From: CAVUCH01 sp963763095 | GTDB taxonomy: Bacteria; Acidobacteriota; Vicinamibacteria; Vicinamibacterales; JAENWD01 | DNA length: 64,000 nucleotides | Direction of reading: 5' to 3' | Assembly (NCBI GenBank): GCA_963763095.1 | Contig: CAVXNR010000030.1 | Coordinates: 124,001-188,000, forward strand | Notes under the pieces: generated by a model | The model's input: only the letters and a program-made list of their open reading frames with translations | Told to the model about the DNA's origin: nothing | The model's database searches: none | Position numbers and translations under genes: made by a program | In this document: in pieces, positions 49,879 through 58,836 of the stretch | How the letters are laid out: the number at the start of each line of letters is the position of its first letter | Position numbering within the stretch: the first letter of the stretch is position 1

Positions 49879-50472
49879 ATGCCCGACACCGATCGCGATT
49901 CGCTCCTCGCAATGTTCCGCCGCTCAGGCGCGCTGCTCGACGGGCATTTCTGCCTGTCTTCGGGGCTGCACAGCAACGGCTACCTGCAGTGCGCGCTCGT
50001 CCTCCAGGATCCCGAGACGGCTGGCGCCCTCGGCACTATGCTGGCGGAGCGGGTGCGTCACCTGTCTCCGGCAACCGTGCTGTCACCAGCGCTCGGCGGC
50101 CTGATTATCGGCCATGAGGTTGCGCGCGGGCTCGGCGGCGTGCGTGCCATTTTTGCCGAACGGCAGGACGGTCGGCTCCTGCTGCGGCGCGGGTTCAGCC
50201 TCGCGCCACGCGAGCGAGTGGTGGTGGTCGAAGACGTCGTCACCACGGGGGTGTCGACCAGGGAAACGATCGAGGTCGCACGCGCCGCGGGTGCAGAGGT
50301 GGTTGGTGCCGCGGCGCTCGTGGACCGCAGCGGCGGGCGCGCGAGCCTGGACGTGCCGTTCGCGGCCCTGCTCGCGGTCGACCTGCCCACGTGGGATCCG
50401 GCCGCGTGTCCGCTCTGCGGCCAGGGGCTCGACATCGTGAAGCCGGGCTCCCGGACGCCGTCCTCCTCGTAA
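49879..50472 (+). CDS. pyrE: Orotate phosphoribosyltransferase
   Basis: A 197-residue enzyme converting orotate and PRPP to OMP. It has LDGHFCLSSGLHSNGYLQCAL as the N-terminal orotate-binding segment, PALGGLIIGHEVARGLG, the catalytic lysine-region analogue FAERQDGRLLLRRGF and the PRPP loop VVVVEDVVTTGVSTRETI. CPLC near the C-terminus is also found in the paralogue at 44091. ATG 49879 matches the family start. It is divergent from tolC and not with the other pyr genes. Confidence 0.93.
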   Translation: MPDTDRDSLLAMFRRSGALLDGHFCLSSGLHSNGYLQCALVLQDPETAGALGTMLAERVRHLSPATVLSPALGGLIIGHEVARGLGGVRAIFAERQDGRLLLRRGFSLAPRERVVVVEDVVTTGVSTRETIEVARAAGAEVVGAAALVDRSGGRASLDVPFAALLAVDLPTWDPAACPLCGQGLDIVKPGSRTPSSS

Positions 50473-50523
50473 GCCGGGCGGCCGCGTGTCGCGACTTGTC
50501 CGCTAGCCTTGCGCCTACAGTTC

Positions 50524-51348
50524 GTGCGAACGATCACACTGCTCCTGGCCTACGACGGTACCGACTTCATCGGTTGGCAGCGGCAGGCTGTGGGACCGTC
50601 GGTCCAGGGCGCAGTGGAGGATGCGCTGGCACGCATCGAGGGATCGCCGGTGGCCGTTGCGGGGGCAGGCCGCACCGATGCCGGGGTCCACGCCGCAGGG
50701 CAGGTGGCGAGTGCCGAGGTCACAAGCGTCCTCGACGGGCCGACGTTGCGGCGCGCCCTGAACTCCATGCTGCCGCGCGCTATTCGCGTGCTGCAGGTCG
50801 AGGACCGCGACGCCGGATTCCACGCGCGCTTCAGCGCGCGAAGCAAGACGTACGAGTACCGCATCGTGACTGGCCCGGTGGTGAACCCGTTCTGCCAGCG
50901 CTACGCCTGGCATGTGCGATTCCCGCTCGATGGCGCGCGCATGGGCGAAGCCGCCAGCCTGCTCGAGGGCACCCACGACTTCGCGGCCTTTCGTTCTACC
51001 GGCACGGACGTGCGGACGACCGTGCGCCGGGTGCTGGTCTCTTCGGTCGAGTGCATTTCACTGAGCGCACCGGATCTCTCGCCGGGATGGGCGTCCCTGG
51101 TGGCGGTACCCGACGGGATGCTGATCACCTATCGGGTGACCGGAACCGGATTCCTGCGTCACATGGTGCGTGCGATCGTCGGGACGCTCGTCCAGATCGG
51201 CGCCGGCCGGGTGCAGCCGGCGCACATCCCGGCGCTCCTCGCAGGAGGTTCCCGAAATGCTGCCGGTCCTACGGCTCCGGCGGCCGGGCTCTGCCTGGTC
51301 GCTGTCGACTATGGTGATGGCCGCCCAGCGGTTGCGGCTCATCGTTAA
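50524..51348 (+). CDS. truA: tRNA pseudouridine synthase A
   Basis: A 274-residue enzyme modifying U38-U40 in tRNA anticodon arms. The catalytic Asp is in AGRTDAGVHAAGQVA, with FHARFSARSKTYEYRI, GTHDFAAFRSTG and FLRHMVRAIVGTLVQIG typical of TruA. GTG 50524 begins the (V)RTITLLLAYDGTDF start; TTG 50509 would add five residues. It starts 51 bases after pyrE. Confidence 0.94.
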   Translation: MRTITLLLAYDGTDFIGWQRQAVGPSVQGAVEDALARIEGSPVAVAGAGRTDAGVHAAGQVASAEVTSVLDGPTLRRALNSMLPRAIRVLQVEDRDAGFHARFSARSKTYEYRIVTGPVVNPFCQRYAWHVRFPLDGARMGEAASLLEGTHDFAAFRSTGTDVRTTVRRVLVSSVECISLSAPDLSPGWASLVAVPDGMLITYRVTGTGFLRHMVRAIVGTLVQIGAGRVQPAHIPALLAGGSRNAAGPTAPAAGLCLVAVDYGDGRPAVAAHR

Positions 51349-51361
51349 CACGTCGTACAAT
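51332..51361 (+). promoter_or_regulatory. Promoter of the 47-residue zinc-ribbon gene
   Basis: TTGCGG (51332-51337) and TACAAT (51356-51361) are 18 bases apart, just inside the end of truA. The -10 box continues as TACAATCACGGTT, a 13-base string repeated at 51876-51888 upstream of uppS. Confidence 0.5.
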
Positions 51362-51411
51362 CACGGTTCACAGACACGATCACAGAGACCAAGTTCAGGG
51401 AACTTTCTGCC

Positions 51412-51555
51412 ATGCCTGCCACCTGCAAGGTCTGCCCGATTTGTGGCTCGACCGAGGTTCAGGCGACCATCCGGAAGACGATCACGGTCTGCCACTGTCT
51501 GAACTGCAAGGCGGTATGGCATGTGGTGTCGGATGCCGAGCCGTCGGCGGCCTAG
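51412..51555 (+). CDS. 47-residue zinc-ribbon protein
   Basis: MPATCKVCPICGSTEVQATI continues RKTITVCHCLNCKAVWHVVSD and ends SAA. Cys pairs CPxC and CxxC at about residues 8/11 and 29/32, plus Cys 5 and 27, form a zinc-ribbon-like knuckle. No family is recognised. It has its own likely promoter and a 64-base gap from truA. Its TAG stop overlaps, on the other strand, the TAG stop of the next gene within the tetranucleotide CTAG. Confidence 0.7.
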   Translation: MPATCKVCPICGSTEVQATIRKTITVCHCLNCKAVWHVVSDAEPSAA

Positions 51556-51755
51556 AAGCGGCTGCCCAGTCGTTCGTGTTCGCGTTCGGCTGCGTCGATC
51601 TTCCCGCGCAGCGAGAGACAACTCGCGCGCAGCCGTTCGATCAGGTCGACCGTTTCGGCGAGATCCCGCCGCAGGTCCTTGATGTGCCGTTCAAGTGTCG
51701 CAAGCGTCTCTTGGGCGGACGGTCCATCTGGGCCTGTGGGTGATCGCTCGGCCAT
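51552..51755 (-). CDS. Small coiled-coil protein
   Basis: A 67-residue protein starting MAERSPTGPDGPSAQETLA and continuing as one amphipathic helix (LERHIKDLRRDLAETVDLIERLRASCLSLRGKIDAAEREHERL) with heptad-spaced Leu, Ile and Val. A coiled-coil dimer is likely; no family is recognised. The upstream frame to 52124 on this strand is the shadow of uppS. It is convergent with the zinc-ribbon gene and divergent from uppS. Confidence 0.6.
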   Translation of the reverse strand: MAERSPTGPDGPSAQETLATLERHIKDLRRDLAETVDLIERLRASCLSLRGKIDAAEREHERLGSRF

Positions 51756-51875
51756 TGGTCGCCTCCGACCGGCGGGAGTGTACCCTGGCCTCCGCATGTG
51801 GTTGCCGGACGCGGCCTCGTTCCGCATCGCGCTCGTGGGTGCCGAACGAAACGGAACCAGACGCAACGGTCTTGA

Positions 51876-51881
51876 TACAAT
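51876..51881 (+). promoter_or_regulatory. Possible -10 box of the uppS operon
   Basis: TACAAT lies 26 bases before the uppS ATG and is followed by CACGGTT, the same context as at 51356. A -35 is not clear, so the call is tentative. Confidence 0.4.
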
Positions 51882-51906
51882 CACGGTTTGTTTCTGAACG
51901 CACCCC

Positions 51907-52695
51907 ATGTCCCTTGACCAGCTGCTGTCGTGGCTGCCGCCCGAGTCGCCCGACGCGAGCTTGGCCCGACAGCTCAACCCGGAGCAGCTGCCCGCCCATG
52001 TCGCCGTAATCATGGATGGGAACGGGCGGTGGGCCGCGCAGCGGCATCTGCCACGGGTCGAAGGCCACCGGGCGGGCATCACCGGCGTGCGCGAGATCGT
52101 CGAAGCCTCGGCTCGCCTCGGCATCGAGGCGTTGACGCTCTACGTCTTCTCGGTCGAGAACTGGAAGCGGCCGCGCGCGGAAGTCGCGACGCTCATGATG
52201 CTGCTCAAGCGGTATCTGCGGCAGGAACTCGGGACGCTCATCGACAACAATTTGCGTTTTCTCGTCATCGGACGGCCGGAGGACCTGGAACCCGAGCTCC
52301 ACACCGAGCTCGATGCTGCGGTCCGGCGGACCGCCGGCAACACCGGGATGCGGTTGAACGTTGCCCTGAACTACGGCGGCCGGGCGGAGATCGTCCATGC
52401 TGCGCGCCGCGCGATTCGCGAGGGCATCGGCGCCGACAATCTCGACGAGGACCGGTTCAGCAGTCTCCTCTACACGGCGGGCCAGCCCGATCCCGATCTG
52501 CTGATCCGCACGAGCGGCGAGCTGCGAGTGAGCAACTTCCTGCTCTGGCAAATCGCCTACGCCGAAATCTACGTAACCGAGACGTACTGGCCCGACTTCC
52601 GCACACGCCACCTGCTCGAGGCCATCCTCGCCTTCCAAAAACGGGAACGCCGCTACGGCGGCATCAGGCCGGCAGGCGTGGCCATCGGACAGTGA
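51907..52695 (+). CDS. uppS: Isoprenyl transferase (undecaprenyl diphosphate synthase)
   Basis: A 262-residue cis-prenyltransferase making the C55 carrier for peptidoglycan and O-antigen. It has the catalytic Asp in VAVIMDGNGRWAAQR, GHRAGITGVREIVE, LTLYVFSVENWKRP, LNVALNYGGRAEIV and LLIRTSGELRVSNFLLWQ, all canonical. First gene of uppS-cdsA-dxr-rseP, each overlapping the next. Confidence 0.96.
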   Translation: MSLDQLLSWLPPESPDASLARQLNPEQLPAHVAVIMDGNGRWAAQRHLPRVEGHRAGITGVREIVEASARLGIEALTLYVFSVENWKRPRAEVATLMMLLKRYLRQELGTLIDNNLRFLVIGRPEDLEPELHTELDAAVRRTAGNTGMRLNVALNYGGRAEIVHAARRAIREGIGADNLDEDRFSSLLYTAGQPDPDLLIRTSGELRVSNFLLWQIAYAEIYVTETYWPDFRTRHLLEAILAFQKRERRYGGIRPAGVAIGQ

Positions 52696-53486
52696 CGCGT
52701 GTCCTGAGCGGCGCCGTGCTCCTGGCGCTTATCGGCGGGGCCACCTGGTGGGCGCCACCGCCGCTGCTGCTCGTCCTGGCGGTGCTGGTCGCGGTGCTGG
52801 CAATCGTGGAGTACTGCACCCTGGCCGGGCACCTCGGCGCGCCAGTTCCCGCGGTGCCGGCGTCCGCTGCGGCCGCAGCCATCTGCACCGCCGTCGCGTG
52901 GCCAACGGCTGGCATAGCGCCGGTCGTCATGGCGCTCGTGATTGCGGGCGGCGCCCTGGCGGTAGGGCGCGGGCGAACGGATCCCGACGCGCTCGCCCGG
53001 GTTGCCGCAGGCGTGCTGGGTCCGCTGTACATCGGGCTGCCACTCGGGGCCTTGATGGCCGTGCGGTGGGAGTTCGGCCGCGAGGCAGCCTTGCTGCTCA
53101 TCATCGTCGTCGTGGCCAGCGACAGCGCGCAGTACTACGCCGGACGCGCGTTCGGGCGGCGTCCGCTGTCTCCGGCGCTCAGCCCGAAGAAGACGGTGGA
53201 GGGCGCGTTCGGAGGGCTGCTGGCGGGAGCGCTGACGCTGGCCCTCCTTGGACACTGGTGGTGGCCCGCCGCGCCCGCAGCGATGCGATTCGCGCTTGGG
53301 GCCCTCCTGGTGGTGCTCGGGATCACGGGAGACTTGTTCGAGTCGATGCTGAAGCGGGCGGCCGGCGTGAAGGACAGCGCAGCGCTCATCCCGGGTCACG
53401 GTGGTGTGCTCGATCGCGTCGACGCGCTGCTCTTTGCCGCGCCGGTGTATTACACGATGATGCGATTCCTCGCACGTCCGGCATGA
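52692..53486 (+). CDS. cdsA: Phosphatidate cytidylyltransferase
   Basis: A 264-residue integral membrane enzyme making CDP-diacylglycerol from phosphatidate and CTP. About seven or eight helices are seen, and the signature SMLKRAAGVKDSAALIPGHGG followed by VLDRVDALL is complete. GTG 52692 overlaps the uppS stop (GTGA). The C-terminus ends with the dxr start (ATGA). Confidence 0.95.
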   Translation: MTRVLSGAVLLALIGGATWWAPPPLLLVLAVLVAVLAIVEYCTLAGHLGAPVPAVPASAAAAAICTAVAWPTAGIAPVVMALVIAGGALAVGRGRTDPDALARVAAGVLGPLYIGLPLGALMAVRWEFGREAALLLIIVVVASDSAQYYAGRAFGRRPLSPALSPKKTVEGAFGGLLAGALTLALLGHWWWPAAPAAMRFALGALLVVLGITGDLFESMLKRAAGVKDSAALIPGHGGVLDRVDALLFAAPVYYTMMRFLARPA

Positions 53487-54664
53487 AGCACGTCGCCATC
53501 CTCGGGTCCACCGGGTCGATCGGCACGAGCGCGCTGGCCGTCGTCGATGCGCACCCCGATCGTCTGAGAGTGGTCGGGCTTGCCGCCGGGGCGAACGCCC
53601 AGGCGCTTGCGGCGCAGGTCGCACGCTACCGGCCGAAGGTGGTGGCGCTCGCGGAGGGCGGCGCGGGTGCGCTGGCGGCCGCGGGCATTGCGCTGGCCGG
53701 CACAGACCTGCACAGTGGTCCCGACGGACTGTTGGCCGTGGCCACTCATCCCGATGTAGAAGTCGTGCTGTGTGCCTCGTCCGGGACCGCTGCGCTCGAA
53801 GCGGTGCTCGCGGCGATCGACGCCGGAAAGACGATTGCACTGGCGAACAAGGAAGTGCTGGTCATGGCCGGCGAGGTCGTGATGGAGGCCGCCCGCCGGC
53901 GCGGGGTGGCGGTACTGCCGGTCGATAGCGAGCACAACGCTATTCACCAGTGCCTGCACGGCCGTTCGGCAACCGAGGTGCGGCGGCTGGTGCTGACAGC
54001 GTCGGGTGGTCCCTTCCGGGCGTGGCCGGCGGACGCGCTCCGGGGGGCGACGGCGGTCGACGCGCTGCAGCACCCGACGTGGCAGATGGGACGGAAGATC
54101 ACGATCGACTCGGCGACGCTCATGAATAAGGGCCTGGAGGTCATCGAGGCGCACTGGCTGTTCGGCGTCACCCGCGAACAGATCGACGTCGTGGTGCACC
54201 CCCAGTCGGTCGTGCACTCGCTCGTGGAACTGCGCGACGGCTCGATGATCGCGCAGCTCGGCGTGACAGACATGCGATTGCCGATTCAGTATGCGTTCTC
54301 CTATCCCGAGCGCTGGGGCACCGCCGCCTCGCGACTCGATCTCGCCTCGTGCGGGCCACTCGAGTTCCATGCGCCGGACCTCGAGCGATTCCCGTGTCTG
54401 GGTCTTGCGTATGAGGCGCTGGAGGCCGGGGGCACCATGCCCGTCGTGCTGAATGCTGCCAACGAAGTCGCCGTCGAGGCGTTCCTACAGGAGCGCATCG
54501 GCTTCACCGCCATCTCCGACGTGATTGCCGCGACCATGGGCGCTCACACCGCTGCGCCGGCCGCGACGCTCCCGGCCGTGCGCGCCGTCGATCGGTGGGC
54601 ACGTGAGTACTCCCGCGCCCTGGTCGACACGCGCGCGGCTGAAGCTTTGAGGATCCCATCGTGA
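53483..54664 (+). CDS. dxr: 1-deoxy-D-xylulose 5-phosphate reductoisomerase
   Basis: A 393-residue NADPH enzyme of the MEP isoprenoid pathway. It has the NADPH motif ILGSTGSIGTSAL, ALANKEVLVMAGEVV, the metal and substrate residues in LPVDSEHNAIHQCL, TASGGPFR and WQMGRKITIDSATLMNKGLEVIEAHWLF. It feeds the pdxJ pathway only indirectly, through DXP consumption. It overlaps cdsA and rseP by 4 bases on each side. Confidence 0.97.
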   Translation: MKHVAILGSTGSIGTSALAVVDAHPDRLRVVGLAAGANAQALAAQVARYRPKVVALAEGGAGALAAAGIALAGTDLHSGPDGLLAVATHPDVEVVLCASSGTAALEAVLAAIDAGKTIALANKEVLVMAGEVVMEAARRRGVAVLPVDSEHNAIHQCLHGRSATEVRRLVLTASGGPFRAWPADALRGATAVDALQHPTWQMGRKITIDSATLMNKGLEVIEAHWLFGVTREQIDVVVHPQSVVHSLVELRDGSMIAQLGVTDMRLPIQYAFSYPERWGTAASRLDLASCGPLEFHAPDLERFPCLGLAYEALEAGGTMPVVLNAANEVAVEAFLQERIGFTAISDVIAATMGAHTAAPAATLPAVRAVDRWAREYSRALVDTRAAEALRIPS

Positions 54665-55977
54665 CCACGATGCTCGCGTTTGCATTTGTCATCGGCGTGC
54701 TCGTATTCGTCCACGAGCTCGGTCATTTTCTGGCGGCCCGCCGCATCGGTGTCCGGGTCCTGAAGTTCTCGCTCGGCTTCGGGCCCCGCATCATCGGGTT
54801 CACGCGCGGCGATACGGAGTACTGCGTCAGCGCGATTCCACTCGGCGGCTACGTGAAGATGGCCGGCGAGAATGCGGAAGACCCGCGCTCCGGCCAACCT
54901 GACGAGTTCCTGTCGAAGACGAAGTGGCAGCGATTCCAGGTGCTCATCATGGGGCCGGTGATGAACCTGGCGCTCGCGGTCGTGTTGCTGGCAATCGTGC
55001 TGGCACAGGGCGCGGACGTACCGGCCTTCCTCGATCAGCTGCCGGTCGTGGGCGGCGTCGAGAAGGGATCCCCGGCCGAACGCGGGGGGTTCAAGCCTGG
55101 CGATCGTGTGCTCACCGTCAGCGGGCGGGAGGTCAGGAACTGGGAGGACTTCGACGTCGCAATTGGATCACGTCCAGGGCGGGCCGTTCCCGTCAGCGTC
55201 GTCCGCGACAACGCCGAGCGGTTGCTGACCGTCACCCCTGATGCCGAGGGCAAGTACGAGGTGGGCCGCATCGGCGTGTTCCCCAACGTTCACCCGCGCG
55301 TGCAGTCGGTGCGCAAGGGTGAACCAGCGGATGTTGCTGGCCTGAAGCCCGGCGACGTTGTCATGGCCGTGAACGGCGAAGGCGTCCAGCTCGCGCGGCA
55401 CCTCTCCGAGGCCATCGGCAAGAACCCGGACAAGCCGATCACGCTCTCCGTCACGCGTGCCGGCCAACCCCTCGACTTCCAGGTGACGCCGCGGCGTGAG
55501 GGGGATGTCGGCCGGATCGGCATCAGCATCTCAAATGCGTTGAAGCGCATCCATCCAGGCCCCGTGGGCGCGGTATGGATGAGCGTGCAACGCAATTGGG
55601 AATTCGCGGGGTTGATCCTTCGCACCCTGGGAGGCTTGATCAGCGGCGAAACGTCACCGAGGCAGTTGATGGGTCCCGTCGGGATTGCGCAGCTCTCGGG
55701 TGAGTCCGCGCAGGAGGGCTGGGTGTCGCTCTTTGCGCTGATGGCGTCGATCAGCCTGAACCTGGGCCTGCTCAACCTGCTGCCGGTGCCCGTGCTGGAC
55801 GGCGGCCACATCCTCATCATGGCGCTCGAGGGCGCGGCGCGCCGCGATTTCAGCATCCGGATGAAGGAGCGCATGCTGTTTGCCGGGTTCGTCCTCCTGA
55901 TGCTCTTGATGGTGACCGTTATCTACAACGATTTGACCCGCATCCGCTGGGTCGAGAACCTGATGTTCTGGCGGTAG
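54661..55977 (+). CDS. rseP: Site-2 protease RseP
   Basis: A 438-residue membrane metalloprotease that cleaves membrane-anchored anti-sigma factors. The zinc site is HELGHF in the first helix (about residues 18-23) and the distal Asp in NLLPVPVLDGGHIL. Two PDZ domains lie between (GVEKGSPAERGGFKPGDRV and VRKGEPADVAGLKPGDVV), as in E. coli RseP. GTG 54661 overlaps the dxr stop. Position after dxr is the common bacterial order uppS-cdsA-dxr-rseP. Confidence 0.96.
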   Translation: MTTMLAFAFVIGVLVFVHELGHFLAARRIGVRVLKFSLGFGPRIIGFTRGDTEYCVSAIPLGGYVKMAGENAEDPRSGQPDEFLSKTKWQRFQVLIMGPVMNLALAVVLLAIVLAQGADVPAFLDQLPVVGGVEKGSPAERGGFKPGDRVLTVSGREVRNWEDFDVAIGSRPGRAVPVSVVRDNAERLLTVTPDAEGKYEVGRIGVFPNVHPRVQSVRKGEPADVAGLKPGDVVMAVNGEGVQLARHLSEAIGKNPDKPITLSVTRAGQPLDFQVTPRREGDVGRIGISISNALKRIHPGPVGAVWMSVQRNWEFAGLILRTLGGLISGETSPRQLMGPVGIAQLSGESAQEGWVSLFALMASISLNLGLLNLLPVPVLDGGHILIMALEGAARRDFSIRMKERMLFAGFVLLMLLMVTVIYNDLTRIRWVENLMFWR

Positions 55978-56096
55978 CCCGGCGCCGCTCTTGCATTCTC
56001 CCCAATCAGGCCGCTACTAAACCGGCCCGGAACCGGCTCTTGTCTGGCCCGTCCATGGGCCAGCCGTCTCAACCGCGTTCCACAGGAGAACACCCG

Positions 56097-57053
56097 ATGC
56101 GAGCCATCGCAGGATGCGCGCTGTTCGTGCTTGCCCTCGCGGGCGCCCCGGCACTTGCGGTGCCGGCGTCCGCACAACCCACCACCGCCACGGCGGCCGA
56201 CATCCAGCGGCTGCAGGATCAGGCGTACAACCTCGATCGCGAGATCTCGGGCATGCGCACCTCCGATCCGCAGCGTGCCAATCAGCTCCAAAGCGAGCTC
56301 GACGATCTGCGGGACGAAGTGGTCTACCTGCGCGTGAAGCTGCGGCGTGAGGGGACGGTGTCCAGAAACGACTACACGGACGTGCGCTCGCGGCTGGACG
56401 ATCTGCGCGGCCGCGTGCGCGACACGGCCTCCAGCAGTTCGACGGAACAGACCTCGACCGGTTCGAAGCGCACCCCGTCCGACACTCAGGGCGAATCCGA
56501 GCCGAGATCCTCGACCTCGGACCGCACCGTGGATCGCGGGCGCCGCACGACCGGCGCGAGCGTCATACCCGTTGGACAGGAGCTCGACGTCCGATTGCAG
56601 GACACGCTCAGCTCAGACCGGAACCAGGTCGAAGATCGGTTCACGGCGACAACCGTTGTCGACCTTGAAGTGGACGGCCGCGTCGTTATTCCCGCCGGCT
56701 CCGAGGTGCGCGGCGTCATCAGCTCGGTGCACCCGGCGGGACGCGTCGACCGCAAGGGGAGCATGACCGTGAGCTTCGACGAGCTCACGATCAACAACCG
56801 CAGCTACCCGATGCGCGGCACGGTGACCCAGGCCATCGAGAGCGAGGGCGTGCGCGGTGAGGCGGCCAAGATTGGTACGGGCGCCGGGGTTGGCGCGATC
56901 ATCGGCGGCATTCTGGGCGGCTTCAAGGGCGCGATGGCAGGCATCCTGATCGGTGGCGGCGGCGTGGTCGCCGCAACCGAAGGCAAGGACGTCGAGTTGC
57001 CGGCCGGAACGATCCTCCGGGTCAGCCTGGATGCACCGCCAGACCTGCGTTAG
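56097..57053 (+). CDS. Secreted protein with TrbI/VirB10-like fold and glycine-zipper segment
   Basis: A 318-residue protein. A signal peptide ends near ASAQP, followed by a coiled-coil region (ADIQRLQDQAYNLDREISGM...LQSELDDLRDEVVYLRVKL) and a Ser/Thr-rich linker. The C-terminal half (ASVIPVGQELDVRLQDTLSS, GRVVIPAGSEVRGVIS) resembles the beta-domain of TrbI/VirB10-type proteins. A glycine-zipper stretch GVGAIIGGILGGFKGAMAGI lies near residue 285. Function unknown. ATG 56097 follows AGGAGA; an upstream frame from 56040 is not needed. Confidence 0.75.
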   Translation: MRAIAGCALFVLALAGAPALAVPASAQPTTATAADIQRLQDQAYNLDREISGMRTSDPQRANQLQSELDDLRDEVVYLRVKLRREGTVSRNDYTDVRSRLDDLRGRVRDTASSSSTEQTSTGSKRTPSDTQGESEPRSSTSDRTVDRGRRTTGASVIPVGQELDVRLQDTLSSDRNQVEDRFTATTVVDLEVDGRVVIPAGSEVRGVISSVHPAGRVDRKGSMTVSFDELTINNRSYPMRGTVTQAIESEGVRGEAAKIGTGAGVGAIIGGILGGFKGAMAGILIGGGGVVAATEGKDVELPAGTILRVSLDAPPDLR

Positions 57054-57136
57054 CCTGCGGCGGATCCAGGCATTCCGTCCTGCGAGGTGTGGTGGAGGGC
57101 GACGGCTGATGTCCCGAGCCCTTCACCTGGCCCGCG

Positions 57137-58684
57137 TCAGGCCGGAAGCGCAAGCCCTTCGAAATGGTGCACGATCGCCTCGACCAGTGAGGAGACCGTG
57201 TGCTCCCCCGGCATGATCGTCGTCATGATGCGGAGCTGCGCAGCGGCTTCGGCGGTCACAGGTCCGATGCAGGCCACTGTTGTCTGCTGCAGGAGGTCGG
57301 CTGCCTGATCGTCGCCGATGACGCGGACGAAGGTCCGCACCGCTGACGCGCTCGTGAACGTGACCGTGTCGATCCTTCGGTCGAGCAGCAGACGGTAGAT
57401 GTCTGGCTCGCCTTCCCGTTCGGGCTCCGCCACGATCGTGCGATACGCGGTTACGTCGGTGACCTCCGCTCCGACCCGCCGCAGCTCCTGCGCTACGAGC
57501 TCCCGCCCGACGTCCGCCCGCGGCACCAGCACCGCGCGCCCGCGCAGGGAGCCCGTGGCAGCGAGCGCCTGCGCCACTGCTTCGGGATGCCCGTCGGCTG
57601 GCACCAGGTCAGGTTTCAGCCGGTAGCGTCGCAGGCGGTCCTCGGTCGCGCGCCCCACCGCGCAGAGGCCTACGCCGTTCAACGCGCGAAGGTCGCCGGG
57701 GCCAGCCGTCGCCCGAGCCAGGAAGTATTCGACGGCATTCGCCGTGGTGAACACAATCCAGGCGAACGAGCCGATTCGCGACACCGCATCATCGAGCGGA
57801 CCGTAGTCATCGGGTGGCGCGAAGCGAAGCATCGGCGCTTCGATCGCGTCGGCGCCGAGTGCAGTCAACAGCTCGGTCAACTCCGCTGCATCTTCCCGCG
57901 GCGACGTGACCAGGATGCGGCGGCCGAACAGCGGGCGCGCGTCGAACCAGCGCAGGCGCTGCCGGAACGCCGCCGCACGGCCGACCACGAGGATGGATGT
58001 CGCCGTGGGCGGCGTCGAGGCAATCGCATCCGCAATCTGCGCGAGCGTGCCCTCGATCGTGTGCTGGCTGGGCAGCGTGCCGTTGAAGATCACCGCCGCC
58101 GGCTCGGTGGACGGACGACCGTGCGAGAGCAGAGCTCTCAGAATCGGGGCGAGCTGGCGCGCACCCGCGTAGCACACCACCGTGCCATCCAGCTGTGCGA
58201 GGCTGGTCCAATCCACGTTGGGCGCCGTCTGGCGCGCGTCCTCGTGCCCCCGCACCAGCGTCAGCGTGTCGCCCGCACCCGGGTACGTCAGCGGCACCCC
58301 CGCATAGCTTGGAACACCGAGCGCGGCCGGAATCCCAGGGACGACCTCGAAGGGCACGCCGTGTTCGTGGAGGAACAACGCCTCTTCGGCGCCACGATCG
58401 AAGATGAACGGGTCGCCCCACTTGAGACGCGCGACAACCCGGCCCTCGCGCGCCTTCTCGGCGAGCAGGTAACAAATCGCCTCCTGGTCCATCGCCTGGG
58501 GGGATGCGCCGCCTACGTCGATACGCTCCGCGTCGGCGGACGCGTGCCGAAGCAGGCGGGGCGACACGAGGTGGTCGTAGAGCACCACGTCGGCCGCGCG
58601 CAGACACTGCAGCCCGCGAACGGTGATCAGGCCAGGGTCGCCGGGACCGGCACCGATGATGTAAACGAGCGGTCGGATTTGCAT
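57137..58684 (-). CDS. Fused uroporphyrinogen-III C-methyltransferase/uroporphyrinogen-III synthase
   Basis: A 515-residue fusion. The N-terminal CobA/SUMT domain (about residues 1-245) has VYIIGAGPGDPGLITVRG, VVLYDHLVSP and LKWGDPFIF, a variant of the SAM-binding GGDPxxF loop. The C-terminal HemD domain (about 255-515) has GRRILVTSPREDAAELTELL, IVFTTANAVEYFL and ITFTSASAVRTF-like FTSASAV. Together they make precorrin-2 from hydroxymethylbilane for siroheme or cobalamin, or uroporphyrinogen-III for heme. hemC and hemB are not in the window. ATG 58684 gives the family start. Confidence 0.93.
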   Translation of the reverse strand: MQIRPLVYIIGAGPGDPGLITVRGLQCLRAADVVLYDHLVSPRLLRHASADAERIDVGGASPQAMDQEAICYLLAEKAREGRVVARLKWGDPFIFDRGAEEALFLHEHGVPFEVVPGIPAALGVPSYAGVPLTYPGAGDTLTLVRGHEDARQTAPNVDWTSLAQLDGTVVCYAGARQLAPILRALLSHGRPSTEPAAVIFNGTLPSQHTIEGTLAQIADAIASTPPTATSILVVGRAAAFRQRLRWFDARPLFGRRILVTSPREDAAELTELLTALGADAIEAPMLRFAPPDDYGPLDDAVSRIGSFAWIVFTTANAVEYFLARATAGPGDLRALNGVGLCAVGRATEDRLRRYRLKPDLVPADGHPEAVAQALAATGSLRGRAVLVPRADVGRELVAQELRRVGAEVTDVTAYRTIVAEPEREGEPDIYRLLLDRRIDTVTFTSASAVRTFVRVIGDDQAADLLQQTTVACIGPVTAEAAAQLRIMTTIMPGEHTVSSLVEAIVHHFEGLALPA

Positions 58685-58836
58685 GCGAGGCCCGCGCGTA
58701 GCGATTGCTCGAACGGCAGGCTGATAGCGGCCATCTCGGCCGCCAGCCCGGTTCGCTCGGTCCGGCATGGTTGTATGCCGACAGCCCTCAGATGAGCAAG
58801 CAGAAAGAGAATCGAGCAGGGCGCACCCGGCAGGGA

